From Lasiosphaeris hirsuta (taxonomy: Eukaryota > Ascomycota > Sordariomycetes > Sordariales > Lasiosphaeriaceae): a stretch of 64,000 bases of DNA. The translations under genes were made by a program, and so were the position numbers. Within the stretch, counting starts at the first letter, position 1, and each line of letters opens with the position of its first letter. The stretch spans positions 3,410,001-3,474,000 of the forward strand of contig JAUKUA010000004.1 in NCBI GenBank assembly GCA_030549175.1. Direction: 5' to 3'. Shown one piece after another: positions 10,201 to 22,949 of this stretch. Under the pieces are notes generated by a model that did not search any database, was not told the DNA's origin, and saw nothing but the letters and a program-made list of their open reading frames with translations.

Positions 10201-12815
10201 TCCTCGGCAGACTTGCGAACACACCTTGCAGCCCGCCGTTGGGCGCAACAGGGGACATCGAGTCTGAATTGAAGATCATTGACCTCTCCAGCCAGCACAC
10301 CCAGCGCACATCATCCGAGCCCTTCCCAGGCGACGGGAGCGTGGGGAGCTCGCGCAATTGCGGGGAGGCGCTCCCCATGTCTCAAGTGAAGATCTCGCCT
10401 TGCTCAATTTGAACCCTTGATCGGCTTGGGTTCCTCAGTGAATTGCTCAATTGAAGTCAAATCCGCGTCTTTATGCGACTGCGGTTACTGGTGCCTTTTC
10501 CAGCTAATATCTCGCTTGACCGGCCTGTCTGCGGCCATTGCCGAATTGAATGGGAAGGATCACTGGCGCCGTCAGCCTGCTAATTAAATTGGCCTTTTCC
10601 AAGTAACGCTCAACCCTACTGCGTAGTAGGCGCACACGAGGGGGGAAGGATTTGACGCTGTGAGCCCAGGCTAGCAGCTGGGCCTTACACATTGACCACG
10701 CCTTGACCTGGTCTGGTCACGCGTATTTCAATCATAAGCCGCCCTGAGGAGCTGCCTCAGGTGGAAGGAATTGCCTCAGGTCGAAAGCGCGACACGACCG
10801 ACACCTCGTGTTCTACCAGTCGGGGTTTAGGGGGCCGAAGGTCACAATGTAGCGAGTATTACGCGTCCGCACTTCGCGGCTGACGGTTCTGTGCCGCTGT
10901 TGTTTGGTGCAAACAGGATACACGTATAAAATTTGCTGCAACGCTCAAGTAAGCGCTGCTGCAGGAACATCGGCGGTTGGCATGACGGATGGAGATGAGA
11001 TATGAGATGAACTCTCTTCCTCCCCCACCAAGCTAATCCGTTGGGAGCTGCACCATTGGCAGCGCCATTGACAGCAGCGTGAGAGGGCACTGGTCTGCTC
11101 GCGCGCCCGAACTTGGTGTCCGCACGCTGAGGTAGATTACGGCTAGGCCGGCATTGGGGAAGGTGGGTGCGTTTCATCTTTACATTTTCATCAATTTGGA
11201 CGTTTTCCCCTTCTTCCTCGTTTCGTTTCATCCATGGTGGTTACGGGAATGGAGGCCAGCATGCATAGTACGGCACTAGGCGGGAAGGGAGTTCATCAGG
11301 GCGCGGGTGGTTTTGTGGTGCCCTTCAACTTCTCGTTGCAGGCCGAGGCGTTGTCTGGCTTCCTCTTTGGATCCCGGGTCCTGGTTCTCTTCGGCTTCCG
11401 CGTGGGATCGCTAAGGGCCACTAGCCGCAACGCTCACACCATTGGTACCTCGAAGCAACTAAAAATGCTACGGTGCGTGCTGGCAAGCAGCCCAGCCCCT
11501 TGACTTGTTTCATTTTCCCCCAGCCCTTTTACCAAGGCCTCGCGCGGCTGAATGCTATGACACCCAGAACTCAGACGATGACCTCCAGGCTTCGGGATAT
11601 TGGCGTCTTGCTGGGCTAATAGTTCCTATCTTTTGTTTGTTGACACATGTGCTGCAGAGTTTTCGGGGCAGGGAAAATGCACTTTTAGCCTTCACTGATT
11701 GACTGCATGTCTTCCATCTGTGGCATAGACACAAGGCTGCTGCAACGTACATATATCCTTCGTTGCGAATATTGATCTCCTATTCGTCGGGAACCGAGAT
11801 CTCAACTCCAAAATGCTACCGCCATCAAAGGTAGCTAACAACCACATCAGGGCTAGATTGTTTAGCAACAACGGTAATTAAAGACATCCTCGCCACTGCT
11901 GAAGGCTGTTGTGCTATTTGTCGGCCTGTCACAGAAAGGTGACGAATAGAGGGCTACCCTTCTCCAGCCTCTAATTCCCCTCCCCGAAAGACATCGGACA
12001 ACCTCGAGGGGCTCAGGAGACCATGGGGAATCACAAGTGTGATGCCGGCTCACATTGCCTTTGCATATCTATGCTCCCGATCCAGAGTGGGCATAAGATC
12101 CAAGGCAATGGCAAGTTCCGCTGCTCGCTTCTTTTCTGTTGGACGCAATATGGGCGAATCTTCGGCCACAGACCCGTGCCTCTCTCTCTTGGAATGTCGT
12201 GACCGCCTTCGATTGGACCCTGTTCGCGGAGCAGCATCAGGGAGCCCACTCAACACACACAGACGACCAGTCTCTGCATCTGGAGCCAAGTGGCGGTAAA
12301 GCTCATTGGGGCAAGCCGGTAATTTCTCTCCGCCGTCATTGGCTTAGAGAGCTGGCTGGGCAGGAGGCAGGATCGAAGATCGAGAAAGGGCAGATCCTGT
12401 GGACTGGAAACACGTGGAGTCATCCAAGTGGGTTGAAGGTTCCCCTCTCGCAGGCTCTACGGTCCCTGTGACAGGGAACAGCAACTTGGTCTAGGGAGGG
12501 GAAGGATATGATGCTTCTAACCCTGGCCTTCTGCTGGTGCTGGTGGATGCAAGCGGTCCCGATGCAATGGAGATCCAACCAGACGACAGACAGACCCCCC
12601 TCCGCTACCGCTGGGATTGCCTATGGGCAGGCATATCAGCGGTGACGAAAGTCTCGTCGGGCCGAAGCGGCGTACCTTGGGTATGGCGAGCTCAAGTTGC
12701 TCGAGGAGCGGTGGGTTCTACCTTGGGTATGTCGTCTGCAGTACGATGGGGGGGAGACGCGGCAGTCAGAAGGGACGTCAAAGAGAAACAAGAAACAGCC
12801 ACGAGGACACAGAAT

Positions 12816-12830
12816 GGGGGGGGGGGGGGG
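12816..12830 (+). repeat. Poly(G) tract, 15 nt
   Basis: Uninterrupted run of 15 G in the gene-free region. Confidence 0.95.
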
Positions 12831-14853
12831 TCAGGGGCTTCCTGTCTACCAAGTGAAAGGCTCTCCTGCCCTCCCTTTTCCCCCGTCAGCTTCGACGTTA
12901 TTGGGTATTCTGAAGCTATACTATGTACGCCTTGCTTGATGCAATGTCGATTCTTTCGCAGCCAGTCCTGCGCGCCGTCACATCAATCTATCTGGCATAA
13001 ATGGTTCAACGCCGCTTGCAGATGTGACAGATGCTGCAGGGCAGGATGGCATACGGTTTCGCTGATCGAGACATCTCCGCCTGCCATCGGCGGCGATGAA
13101 CCCTCTTCACTGTCTTGTAGATAGGGTCTTTTTTTTTTTTGTCTTGTCTCTATTGTCCGCCCGACAGTCTCGTCTGGGCTGCAGATATCTAGTTGCTGCG
13201 TGGTTGCCTCTCTCAGCCCTTCTAGATTCTAGACTTGTTGACTTGAACTCCAGACGGAGTAAGATGATGCGCTGGCCGTGGCAGCACTGTCGCCCAGCCC
13301 CATGGCCATGTGACGATGACATCGCCCACGATCTCAATCCAGGGCGGTGACAGGTAAGAAGGGCAGGGACAAAAGTTGAGATCTGATATACAGAGATTAA
13401 GCTTGGCTGTGGCCGGGGATGAAGGAAGAGAGGGAGGGGTCAAGCATCATGCGGGATGGGACGCAGCGCGCCCTCGCCCCTCACCGGCCTTGGCCTTGCA
13501 TCCGATGCGAACGAAGAGGGAAGGAAAAAAAGAATTTCTTCAATACTACTCCTTGCCTCCCGTTGGGTTGCCGTGCCGAGACATCTGTTTGCGCCCAACC
13601 CGTCCTTTCGGGCGATCTGGATCCGTGCCGGGTGCCGCGGCGGCGAGTTCGCTGCTGGGTACCGACCTTTCATTCGTACTCTGTTCCTTTGCCTAGTTTT
13701 GTTTCCTTCCTGCGTCTTCTCGACTGTTGGATGCTACCTCCTGCGCATTGCGCATTACATACCTCACACATGTGCATCATCTCCAGCTTGCGGACGGCCA
13801 ATGGCGAGCAGTGGTGGACGGTGGCGCGGCTTGCTTGGGAACCGATGTGGTGATATGCTGCGCAGGCGATATCGCAAGCATAGCTCGAACCGGTGCGGTT
13901 GGGAGACGGGAAATGCCGCGCGAGGGCCGAGTGTTTCCCGCTCCGCACTCTTTCCTGACCCCCCCCCTTCCCCCCTCCCCCTTACCTCCCTGTTCGCGCT
14001 TCCTAGCCGCGCCTTTCGTCTCCCCTGCTCTCCGCCCCGTTCCTGAGGGTCGGGGCGATCTCGGCTCGGGTGTCGTCGGCGGTGCTGGTAGTGCTGGTGG
14101 TGCTGGCTCGGATGCTCGCTGCCCTTCACCCGCCTGCCCAGAAGACTGCGCCTCCGGGCAAGCGTCGGGTGCCTCACAGCCAGGTGACGGATAGTCGAGA
14201 GGCCAGTCCGCTACCTTATGCATGTCTAATCTCCTTCACCGAAAACTGCCGGGGGCTTGGCCTGCCGGAGCGGTCAGACAGAGGAGCCGCGTGCCTCTTC
14301 ATCATGGTCTTCCTTCGCCGTCTGCCTTTGTCCCACAACAGCATGTCCTCATCCGCGCACTAGAACCCGCAGCCAATTCCTGCGCGAAGATTTCCGGCTA
14401 GCGCCATGCAGGCCCTCGCTGCAGGGAAGCTGGAATCTGCGGTGGATCATCGATGGCTGGCATGGGGGTGTCGTGTTGGAGGGACGGGGAGATGGGGGAC
14501 GGGGGACGGGGCCACGGGGCCACGGGGGGGTACGGCTCAGTCAGGGAGCCACCGAGCGAAGGCGATGGGAGGGCGATGAACTGCAGAAGATGGGAAACAG
14601 GGAAGAAAAAAGGAACAATCGAAGAATCCGCCACCACCCCACGGACTCAACCCCGCGCTGCTGCCAGATCGTTGCTTCGCGCATCAACCAACAGATCGAC
14701 AGGGTTCAGGGTGCTTGTTGCTCGCTGGTCAACCCAACTCGGCCACTGCCGCCCGAGGACTCTCCCTGTCTTCCCATCCGCCATCCCTCCTTCCACAGCC
14801 GCAGGGCCACGACGACAAGGTGCTCTACACGCAGCCCGAACTAAGCCGCCTTC

Positions 14854-14877
14854 TTTTTTTTTTTTTTTTTTTTTTTT
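14854..14877 (+). repeat. Poly(T) tract, 24 nt
   Basis: Uninterrupted run of 24 T about 580 bp upstream of the FKBP12 start. It could be a nucleosome-excluding promoter element or the trace of a retroposed poly(A). No target-site duplication was recognised. Confidence 0.9.
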
Positions 14878-15453
14878 GTAAGCCTTGTCAGGGTTGCCTC
14901 TCCGGCCTGGGAAAATGATCGACACACGGCCAGCTTTGGGTCCCCTTGGTCCCTCGGGGTAGCATCGACATGCCTCGCGCAGAGTCCGTTCCAGAGCGTG
15001 TAGATGTACACATGTTCATGGAGACGCAACGACCGGCAGCGCCAACACACACTCACTTACACACGCGCGCACGCGCACGCACATACCTACGGCACACCGG
15101 AGGCTCTCAAGGTGCCTTCCTGCTTGACGCCTTGCTTGCCTTCCTGCCTCCTCTCCTCTCCTTCTTGGATTGTAGATAATCAACACTCCCGTCCCACGTA
15201 TATATCTCCCAGCTCTCAAGCCTTCAGGTTCCTCACTCCAACGGCCGAGCAAACCCCAGCCAGACTTTGCCTCGCCACCCTTGCATCGCCACCCACCCAA
15301 ACCCCGCCGCCCCCCCCCTTTTTTTTTCCTGACCAGTACGGGGTGCCACCGCAGCCAACCAAGCCTCGGGACAACGTGCTCGCCACTGCACACAGGCCAC
15401 CCCAGCCTAGCGCCAGACACACACACAGATATTCAAACCCGCGGCCCGTCACC

Positions 15454-16167
15454 ATGGGAGTATCCAAAACCACCCATGCCTACGGGAACGGCACCCGGCC
15501 GCTCAGCGGGCAGACCGTCACCATCGAGTACACGGGCTGGATCAAGGACACGTCGCAGCCCGACAACAAGGGGCACGAGTGAGCTCCTCTCTTTCCCGTT
15601 TTCCTGGTCTCCGCTATCACGAGGATATTCTAGCATGCTGACAAAGTCTCCGCCTCCCCTGCAGGTTCGACAGCTCCTACGGCCGCGGTGATTTTGTCAC
15701 GCAGATTGGCGTGGGGCGGCTCATCCGGGGTTTGTCCACCACCCTTCTCCCACTGTTGGGATCTGTGACCAGGCGGAGGATAGGTTGGCTGATGTTTCCT
15801 TTCTTGCCTGATCAGGCTGGGACGAAGCCATCCTCCAGATGAGTGTGGGTGAGAAGGCGACGTTGGATATCACCAGGTGAGACAAACCACGCAGTGGACC
15901 CGAGGCACCCTCTTGCTGCTCTGGTGACTGACGAGGCCCCTTTTGGGAGCAGTGACTATGCTTATGGCCAGAGGTATGTTGCGATGGTTGCTGCTTGAGG
16001 GTATGTCGAGTTTGAGGGAGTGGCTAACCGGGTCTGGGTATGCAGAGGCTTTCATGGCCACATTCCTCCGAACGCGGATCTGATTTTGTAAGTGCTTTGC
16101 GCCTGTGTCAAAAGTGGTGTTCTGACACATTGGCTGGAGTGATGTGTACCTCAAAGGCGTGCACTGA
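15454..16167 (+). CDS. FPR1: FKBP12-type peptidyl-prolyl cis-trans isomerase
   Basis: Six exons: 15454-15578, 15665-15729, 15816-15876, 15953-15973, 16046-16087 and 16140-16167. Together they encode 113 residues starting MGVSKTTHAYGNG and ending DLIFDVYLKGVH. All introns are GT-AG, and the joined frame recovers the whole FKBP fold: FDSSYGRGDFVTQIGVG, LIRGWDEAI, VGEKATLDITSDYAYG and HIPPNADLIFDV. Tyr, Phe-Asp, Trp and the Ile-Pro loop of the drug-binding pocket are all present, so it should bind FK506 and rapamycin as the family does. It is a cytosolic proline isomerase; bound to drug it inhibits calcineurin or TOR. There is no signal peptide or ER-retention tail, which separates it from FKBP13-type proteins. 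Exon 4 has only 21 nt, so automatic gene finders may miss it. Confidence 0.93.
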
Positions 16168-16739
16168 GCCGGTCATTTGGATGGTACTAGGAAATGTGCA
16201 GGGTTTAGCTAGGTGTTTGGGAGTTTAGTATAAACGTCCATTCTTAGGGCAAACGGAAGGGACTAGGGATTCATTATGGGAGAGCTTGGCGCGCATGGAT
16301 ACCTAGGTAGCCAGTTGGCACGGAGTTTTGAGCCGGGAAGGTTGACGTTGACATGGGGAACTGTTAGTCGGAGTAATAACGTACCAGCGGTGACTTCTCC
16401 CTCGATAGTTTTTAGGTAGCTACTACACGTAATTTTGCGGAAACGTGAGTTGTGTGCGTGCATGTCTTTGGCCCTCGGGTTCCCATTCAGATATAGAAGA
16501 CACTATCACCGTCTATGCAGACCCAACATCCGGCCAAGGTTACCTATGCACGAGGCAGCCGAGAAGGCCTGACCGCCAATCTCGGTCAGGTCAAGCATGC
16601 TATCAACCAACAGATTATCCCATCGACACCTCCAAAAACAGCACCCAACCATGGAAATGACACAATTAATGGCGTTGTGATCGTGCGATTGGGAGAAGTG
16701 TTCAGAGCCAGTTGTCCGTGGAGCTGGCGATAACAAGTG

Positions 16740-17510
16740 GACATATTGCCTCTGACAGATACGTCGGTTACCGCTCGCTGGCCTCGACTGCAGGAAGAGA
16801 CTGGGAGGCATGTACCATCTGTAATTCTGGCAAGAAGGTCGGAGCTGGATATATGCTTCACTGATGGAGAAGCTGAATGAGAGATCGCTGGACTGCATAT
16901 GGCAGAAGCTGACAGCAGACTAGAAGAGATTATGCAGCACTTCGTGGATATCTCTGCCATATCCACCTATTCGGCAGTCTCGGGCCTCTTGGACTGTCGG
17001 GGCTTAATATTGTTGAGGTTAGGGCCATTGAATACCAGGCCGCCTTTAGCAGAGCCAGGATACAAGGGCAGTTACTGCAGCCACTGGGGCACTTTGATTC
17101 CCCCAGTGCGGCCGCAAGAGCCATATTCGAGTCTTTTCTCGATATAATTGCAGGGGGTGAAGGGAGCAGTGACCATGTCGACGAGGTCTCTCTTATATAT
17201 CGATTTTGTCGCAATGTCTTGGATAATGTTGTGAAATCGGGACGACCGAGAGATAAGCCCCTCTTCAAGCATCCCGATGGTAAAGGCGGTCACGTATTCG
17301 TTGATGGCCTATTTAATATTGTAGCTATTTTTAGTTTGAATTTGACTGAGACAGTATCGAAAGAGAGACTATCATCGCCGAGCATGGTGTAGCCGGTTGC
17401 GAAGTTCTACGACGGCTCTAGGGAGCTATCAGATAATGAGGTGCGGCTTGCCGCGATATATGGAGAGCGCAGACGTAAAGACCTTGCTAAGTGCGTGGTT
17501 TGAAGACAGA
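16740..17510. pseudogene. Possible degraded or unpredicted gene, unidentified
   Basis: The plus strand is free of stops from 16913 to 17392 (about 160 codons) with no ATG near its start. It contains segments such as AIEYQAAFSRARIQGQLL and DEVSLIYRFCRNVLDNVV. After one TAG the same frame continues with KFYDGSRELSDNEVRLAAIY. Just upstream another frame reads YVGYRSLASTAGRDWEACTI. The minus strand also has a plausible stretch, 17302-17072, with AINEYVTAFTIGMLEEGLIS preceded by an acceptor-like AAATAG. I cannot decide the strand or name a family. Either a broken gene or a gene with several short exons would explain it. No key motif was recognised. Confidence 0.25.
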
Positions 17511-18574
17511 AAACTCCAACGATCTCATTTCGTTCGTGGTCCTGACGGCGGATCACGTGGGGTCGACAAACGTTTATGAAGTTGTTTCTCGACCTCCGTT
17601 GGACTCTTAGTTTGGAAGCAAAGGAAAGCGAGGAATATAAATTGTGATATCAAAATAACTATACTCTGCAGTTACTGGGAGGCCGCAAAACCAGCGCTTG
17701 GTCCTTTTGAGAATATGACCAGTGTTGATGTGACGCTCTAGTCGCTATATGGCTTGTATCCCGGGTGCTGAACATGGTGGTGTTGAGCATTGGCCTGATT
17801 AGGGATGAAGCAAATGGAGGCGTGGATGGCCTAAGCTCTTACTCCGAACTTTGAAGAAGCTCAACACCAACCTGCCTGACAGTTTTGGTCAACCTGAGGA
17901 GTCACAAAGCTGAGGCAGCAGCCGAAAGATAGTCCTGAGGACTGTACCGCCGATGACTGGGTTTGGAATATTATTTGAGATCTCACATGCATGCTATACT
18001 GAGGTCGATGAGGCCGTCGGCTGGGCTTATAAATCAGGGGCGCTGAGCGATGAGGCAATGCTGGGAGTGATGTTGAAGCTGCCGGAGCTGTCAGAAGTTC
18101 GAGCGGGTTGCTTTCACTCAGCACCCTCACGCGCCGTTTGGAGTGGAGGGGCTATGTCGCATTATTGGCTGCAAGTGGTGCGGTGTGGGTCATCGGGCTG
18201 CCAGGCATGCCAAGTTGCCTGGGAGTCCCCACTTGGCCAGGCCTGGGCATCTGGGTGGACACCAGATATGCCTGTGCTGCATTGATGGACTTGTTTAGAA
18301 ATCACGGTAGAGCTCCATCGAAGCCGAAGTCTGTCTCGTCATACTGCAGCTGATATTCGCAGCTCTCTACTGCCTCTCTTTCTCCCATACGAGTGTGGTT
18401 CATCTGGCTTCGAGTAAACAATTTTAACTTGTAAATCTTCTCGGGTATATTTCCATCGCAAGCCCTGATTTGCTTGCCACTACCTGCCTGCCTGCCCCTC
18501 GCACCCTTCGCCAACACCCCCGCAGTTTCTCTAAACAGCTGGTGGCGGGGCTGCCTCTGCCTTCAACTTTAACA

Positions 18575-18590
18575 CCCCCCCCCCCCCCCC
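18575..18590 (+). repeat. Poly(C) tract, 16 nt
   Basis: Run of 16 C within the pyrimidine-rich upstream region of UBA1, about 140 bp before its ATG. Confidence 0.95.
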
Positions 18591-18731
18591 AGATACATCC
18601 TCCACGAGCTCCCCATCTCGCCGCCTATTCTACACAGCCCGCTTCGAGAAGCAAAATACCACCAAAATCAAGTCAAGCTGGGGAAGCGTAAAATATCTGA
18701 CGGCGATCTGCCTATTTCCCTCAAACGAACC

Positions 18732-21700
18732 ATGACAGTGAGTTGACCCCGCCATTCCGAGAAAACCTCCCTCCAGAGCCCAGAGCCCAGAGCCCGCCGT
18801 TGCGATCTGTGATCACGGCATGCGGCAAACCTTCTTTCACAGCCGGCCGAGGCATGCTAACCTCGAATCCCCTTCTCTGCAGGACAAGACGCTCCCCGAG
18901 GTGGACCTCGTCACCAGGATGCAAGTCGACGAGTCGGTCGCGGGCTCGACCGAGATCGACGAGTCCCTCTATAGTCGCCAGCTCTATGTGCTTGGCCATG
19001 AGGCCATGAAGCGCATGAGTGCGTCTAACGTGCTCATTGTTGGTCTCAAGGGTCTCGGTGTCGAGATCGCAAAGAACATTGCGTTAGCTGGCGTAAAGAG
19101 CCTCACGCTCTACGACCCCTCGCCCGTTGCTATCGCCGATCTCTCTTCGCAGTTCTTCCTCCACGCCAAAGACGTCGGCCAGCCTCGCGACCAGGTTACA
19201 GCCCCCCGTGTTGCCGAGCTCAACGCATACACCCCCGTCCAGATTCACAATTCGACTGGGTATGTCTTAGCCTAGGAACGCAGATTGGGTATATTTTGGT
19301 TAACTGACAGTCATGGCAGTCTGGGCGAGAACCTGTCGCAATTCGACAAATACCAAGTCGTCGTCCTCACCAACACGCCCCTCCACATCCAGCTCGCCGT
19401 TGGCGACTACCTCCACCAGAAGGGTATCTACGTCATTGTTGCTGACACTTTCGGCCTCTTCGGGTCTATCTTCTGCGACTTTGGCAAAAACTTTACGGTT
19501 ATCGATGCGACCGGCGAAAACCCCGTCAGCGGTATTGTTGCGGGAATCGATGAGGAGGGCATTGTTTCTGCTCTGGACGAGACTCGACACGGACTCGAGG
19601 ATGGAGATTACGTGACATTCACTGAGGTCGAGGGTATGGAAGGCCTAAACGGCTGCGAGCCTCGGAAGGTGACGGTCAAGGGTCCTTACACATTTTCTAT
19701 TGGCAATGTCTCCGGCCTTGGCCAATACAAGAGCGGCGGCCTTTACCAACAAGTCAAGATGCCCAGGTTTGTCGACTTCAAGAGCATCTCGGAAGCCATC
19801 AAGGACCCCGAATACGTCGTCTCTGACTTCGCCAAGTTTGACCGCCCTGCTCAGTTCCATGTGGGCTTCCAGGCATTACACGCCTTTGCCCAAACCCACA
19901 GCCGCCTCCCCCGACCGAAGAACGAGGAGGATGCACTTGTTGTTCTGAACTCTGCAAAGGAGTTTGCCAAGATCCAAGGACTTGACATCGAGTTTGACGA
20001 CAAGCTCATCAAGGAGCTAGCTTACCAAGCCACCGGCGAACTTAGCCCGATGGCTGCATTCTTTGGTGGTCTCACTGCCCAGGAGGTTCTCAAGGCTGTT
20101 TCTGGCAAGTTCCACCCAGTGAAGCAGTATCTGTACTTTGACTCCCTCGAGTCGCTTCCCTCGGGATCTAACCGCTCGGAGGAGCTATGCAAGCCTCTTG
20201 GGAGCCGGTACGACGGCCAAATCGCGGTGTTTGGAAGGGAATTCCAGGAGAAGATTTCGAATGTGAAAGAGTTCCTGGTGGGTGCCGGAGCTATCGGATG
20301 TGAGATGCTCAAGAACTGGGCAATGATTGGCCTTGGAACCGGCCCCAACGGTCAGATCACCGTTACTGATATGGACTCGATTGAGAAGAGCAACCTGAAC
20401 AGACAATTTCTATTCCGGCCAAAGGACGTTGGCCAGATGAAGAGCGACTGCGCGGCCAAGGCAGTGCAGCATATGAACCCCGATCTCATCGGCAAGATTG
20501 TCTCGCTGAAGGACCGTGTCAGTGCTGATACGGAGCACATCTTCAACGAAGACTTTTGGGGGGCCCTGGATGGCGTTACCAATGCTTTGGACAACGTTGA
20601 GGCGAGAACCTACGTCGACAGAAGATGTGTTTTCTTCCACAAGCCCCTCCTTGAGAGTGGCACCCTTGGAACGAAGGGCAACACTCAGGTGGTTCTCCCC
20701 CGAATCACAGAGTCATACTCGTCTTCTCAGGATCCCCCGGAGCAATCGTTCCCCATGTGCACACTGAAGAGTTTTCCCAACAAAATCGAGCACACTATCG
20801 CATGGGCTCGCGAGCTCTTTGAGAGCTCCTTTGTCAAGCCAGCCGAGACAGTTAACCTGTATCTTCAGCAGCCCAACTACCTCGAGACGACTTTGAAGCA
20901 GGGCGGAAATGAGAAGGCTACGCTCGAGATGCTTGTGGATTATCTCAAGAATGAACGAGCCCTCACCTTTGAGGACTGCGTGCAGTGGGGCCGTATGCTG
21001 TTCGAGAAGCAGTATAACAACGCAATTCAGCAGCTGCTCTACAATTTCCCCAAGGACTCAACGTCGTCAAGCGGTACCTTATTTTGGTCCGGGCCGAAGC
21101 GCGCACCAGACCCGCTCAAGTTTGACGTGGAGAACCCGACTCACCTTGCGTTCCTAGAGTCTGCTACCAATCTGCACGCCTTCAACTACAATATCAATGT
21201 TAAGGGCAAGACAAAGCAAGACTACAAGCAAGCTCTTGACTCCATGATTATCCCCGATTTCTCGCCCGACTCGAAGGTCAAGATCCAAGCTGACGACAAG
21301 GACCCTGTGAGTATCTGCGTGCGTAATTTCCTGGTCTCCGTTTAGCTAATATTGGGAATAGGACCCGAATGCGGGCGGTAGCGCGTTTGATGATGACGCG
21401 GAGCTGGGCAACATCGTGCGCGAGTTGCCAGATCCAAAGTCGTTGGCCGGGTTCAAGCTCACGCCAGTCGAGTTTGAGAAGGATGACGATACCAACTATC
21501 ACATCGACTTTATCACGGCGGCCAGCAACCTGCGGGCCGAGAATTACAAGATCGAACAGGCGGACCGGCACAAGACCAAGTTCATTGCGGGCAAGATTAT
21601 CCCCGCGATTGCTACCACAACGGCGCTTGTGACGGGCCTGGTGGTGTTGGAGTTGTACAAGATCATTGATGGTAAGGACGACGTTGAGCAGTACAAGAAC

Positions 21701-22096
21701 GGCTTCATCAACCTGGCGTTGCCCTTCTTCGGCTTCAGCGAGCCGATTGCCAGCCCCAAGGTCGAGTACACCGGGCCGAATGGCAAGGTCAGCCTGGACA
21801 AGATTTGGGATAGGTTCGAGGTTGAGGATATCACGCTGCAGGAGCTGATTCACGACTTTGCCAAGAGGGGCCTCTCTATTTCGATGCTGAGCTCGGGTGT
21901 CAGTCTCTTGTATGCCGCTTTCTTCCCGCTCGCGAAGCGGAAGGACAAGTATAACATGCGCCTCAGTGAGCTGGTGATGCTCGTGTCCAGGAAACCGATC
22001 CCACCGCATCAGAAAGAGGTCATCTTTGAGGTGGTGACGGAGGATGCCGAGGGCGAGGACGTTGAGGTGCCGTACATCAAGGTCAAGGTTGGCTAG
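18732..22096 (+). CDS. UBA1: Ubiquitin-activating enzyme E1
   Basis: Four exons: 18732-18737, 18883-19259, 19320-21306 and 21362-22096, giving 1034 residues. Exon 1 is only ATGACA (Met-Thr); the 145-nt intron then leads to [10 protein letters not shown], as in other fungal E1 proteins. Order: inactive adenylation half with [15 protein letters not shown] and [17 protein letters not shown]; four-helix and first catalytic-cysteine half-domain; active adenylation half with the nucleotide loop [13 protein letters not shown] (~449) and [17 protein letters not shown]; second catalytic half-domain with the thioester Cys608 in [10 protein letters not shown]; and the C-terminal ubiquitin-fold domain. 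It activates ubiquitin with ATP and passes it to E2 enzymes in cytosol and nucleus; it is normally single-copy and essential. Length and motifs are complete, with no disruption seen. Confidence 0.96.
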
Positions 22097-22949
22097 ATCT
22101 TCTGTCCTGGGGGAGGAATAGGAGTTTTTCGGGTCACGATGAAACTGTTATAAGGCGGATGGATTGATGGGTCGAGTGGGTTGTGTCTGTCTGTCTAAAT
22201 AGTGGGAAATAGGAAATAGACTTTTCATCCAGCATCCCTTATTTTGCTTCTTCTTCCGGTCTGCATTTCGGAGGGTTCGAGGCGTTGGTGCTAGGGAACT
22301 CAGTAATGGTACTCTGTCATGGCAGCATTTGAGTGAAGCAGAAATGCATTCCAAGTAGATCCAATGAGGTAACGACCTCTCTCTGTCTTGGGAAAACGCC
22401 CTTGGAGCTCCCTGACCAGTGTTTACATAATTATGAGACCAAGTCAGAAGAGGAGCTCGGCGATCTCGGCTTGGCATAAATTACGTCACCATTTGTCATG
22501 GGGATGGCATGTGCGGGGTGTTGATGGCTCTGGGTGCTCGCTTTCTCGCTTTTGTCACAAATTGATAAGTTGTTAGCGACGAGTCTTTGATTCCATTTTC
22601 CTCGGATACGAATCAAGACGGGGCAGACGAGATGTGAGGCCCCACGGGTCCCTGGGTGAGTTTTAAGCCAATAAGAGATGGTGGGAACAGGAGAAAGAGC
22701 TGATGAATTGATTGGGCTTTCCTTTGTCAGCGACGATTATGCTTTCTCCGCAGTGGTCGACGGGCAGGCGCTCTAGCTGCTTAGTACGCAATCCGCAGCG
22801 CTAGGAGCCAGTCCATCCCGTTTGATGCTGGCGCCTTGTGCGGCCTAAGGTGGGAGTTTTGCAGTATATGGAGATTATATTAGTATATATAAGGAGGATC
22901 TAACTATCCCGAGAGTGAAAGGAGGGGTTCTTCCAACCGCTTCATTCAC
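22097..22949. other. Intergenic region UBA1-ECM4
   Basis: 3' flank of UBA1 and upstream region of the glutathionyl-hydroquinone reductase gene. An AT-rich TATATTAGTATATATAAGG element at about 22875-22895 lies roughly 60 bp before the ATG at 22950 and could act as a TATA-like core. Nothing else was recognised. Confidence 0.45.

Larger units (their letters stand above)
7258..15453. other. 8.2-kb region without a convincing gene
   Basis: Upstream of msb2 (leftward) and of FKBP12 (rightward). Several open frames of 100-200 codons occur on both strands, but they overlap each other, are low-complexity (Pro/Arg/Ser) and show no domain, so I do not call them. Local structure: CAGGG-rich stretch 8060-8150, CTGCWR-rich stretch about 9381-9420, AT-rich imperfect inverted repeat 9857-9887, poly(G) 12816-12830, GACGGGG/CCACGGGG short repeats about 14494-14528, poly(T) 14854-14877, and a CA/CG alternating stretch about 15041-15085. 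Long promoters, 5' leaders or non-coding transcripts would fit, but none is shown by the sequence. Confidence 0.5.
16168..18731. other. Intergenic region with possible gene remnants
   Basis: Upstream of UBA1. AT-richer than its neighbours between about 16500 and 18000. It contains coding-like but disrupted stretches (separate entry), a pyrimidine-rich stretch at 18470-18560 and a 16-nt poly(C) at 18575-18590, about 140 bp before the UBA1 start. Confidence 0.5.

Noticed and set aside
13456..14844. Several 130-196-codon frames on both strands
   Set aside because: Mutually overlapping, Pro/Arg/Ser-rich, interrupted by short repeats, with no domain or splice pattern that makes one better than the others.
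21278..22009. 243-codon minus-strand frame opposite UBA1
   Set aside because: Antisense to the conserved C-terminal half of E1; no independent evidence.
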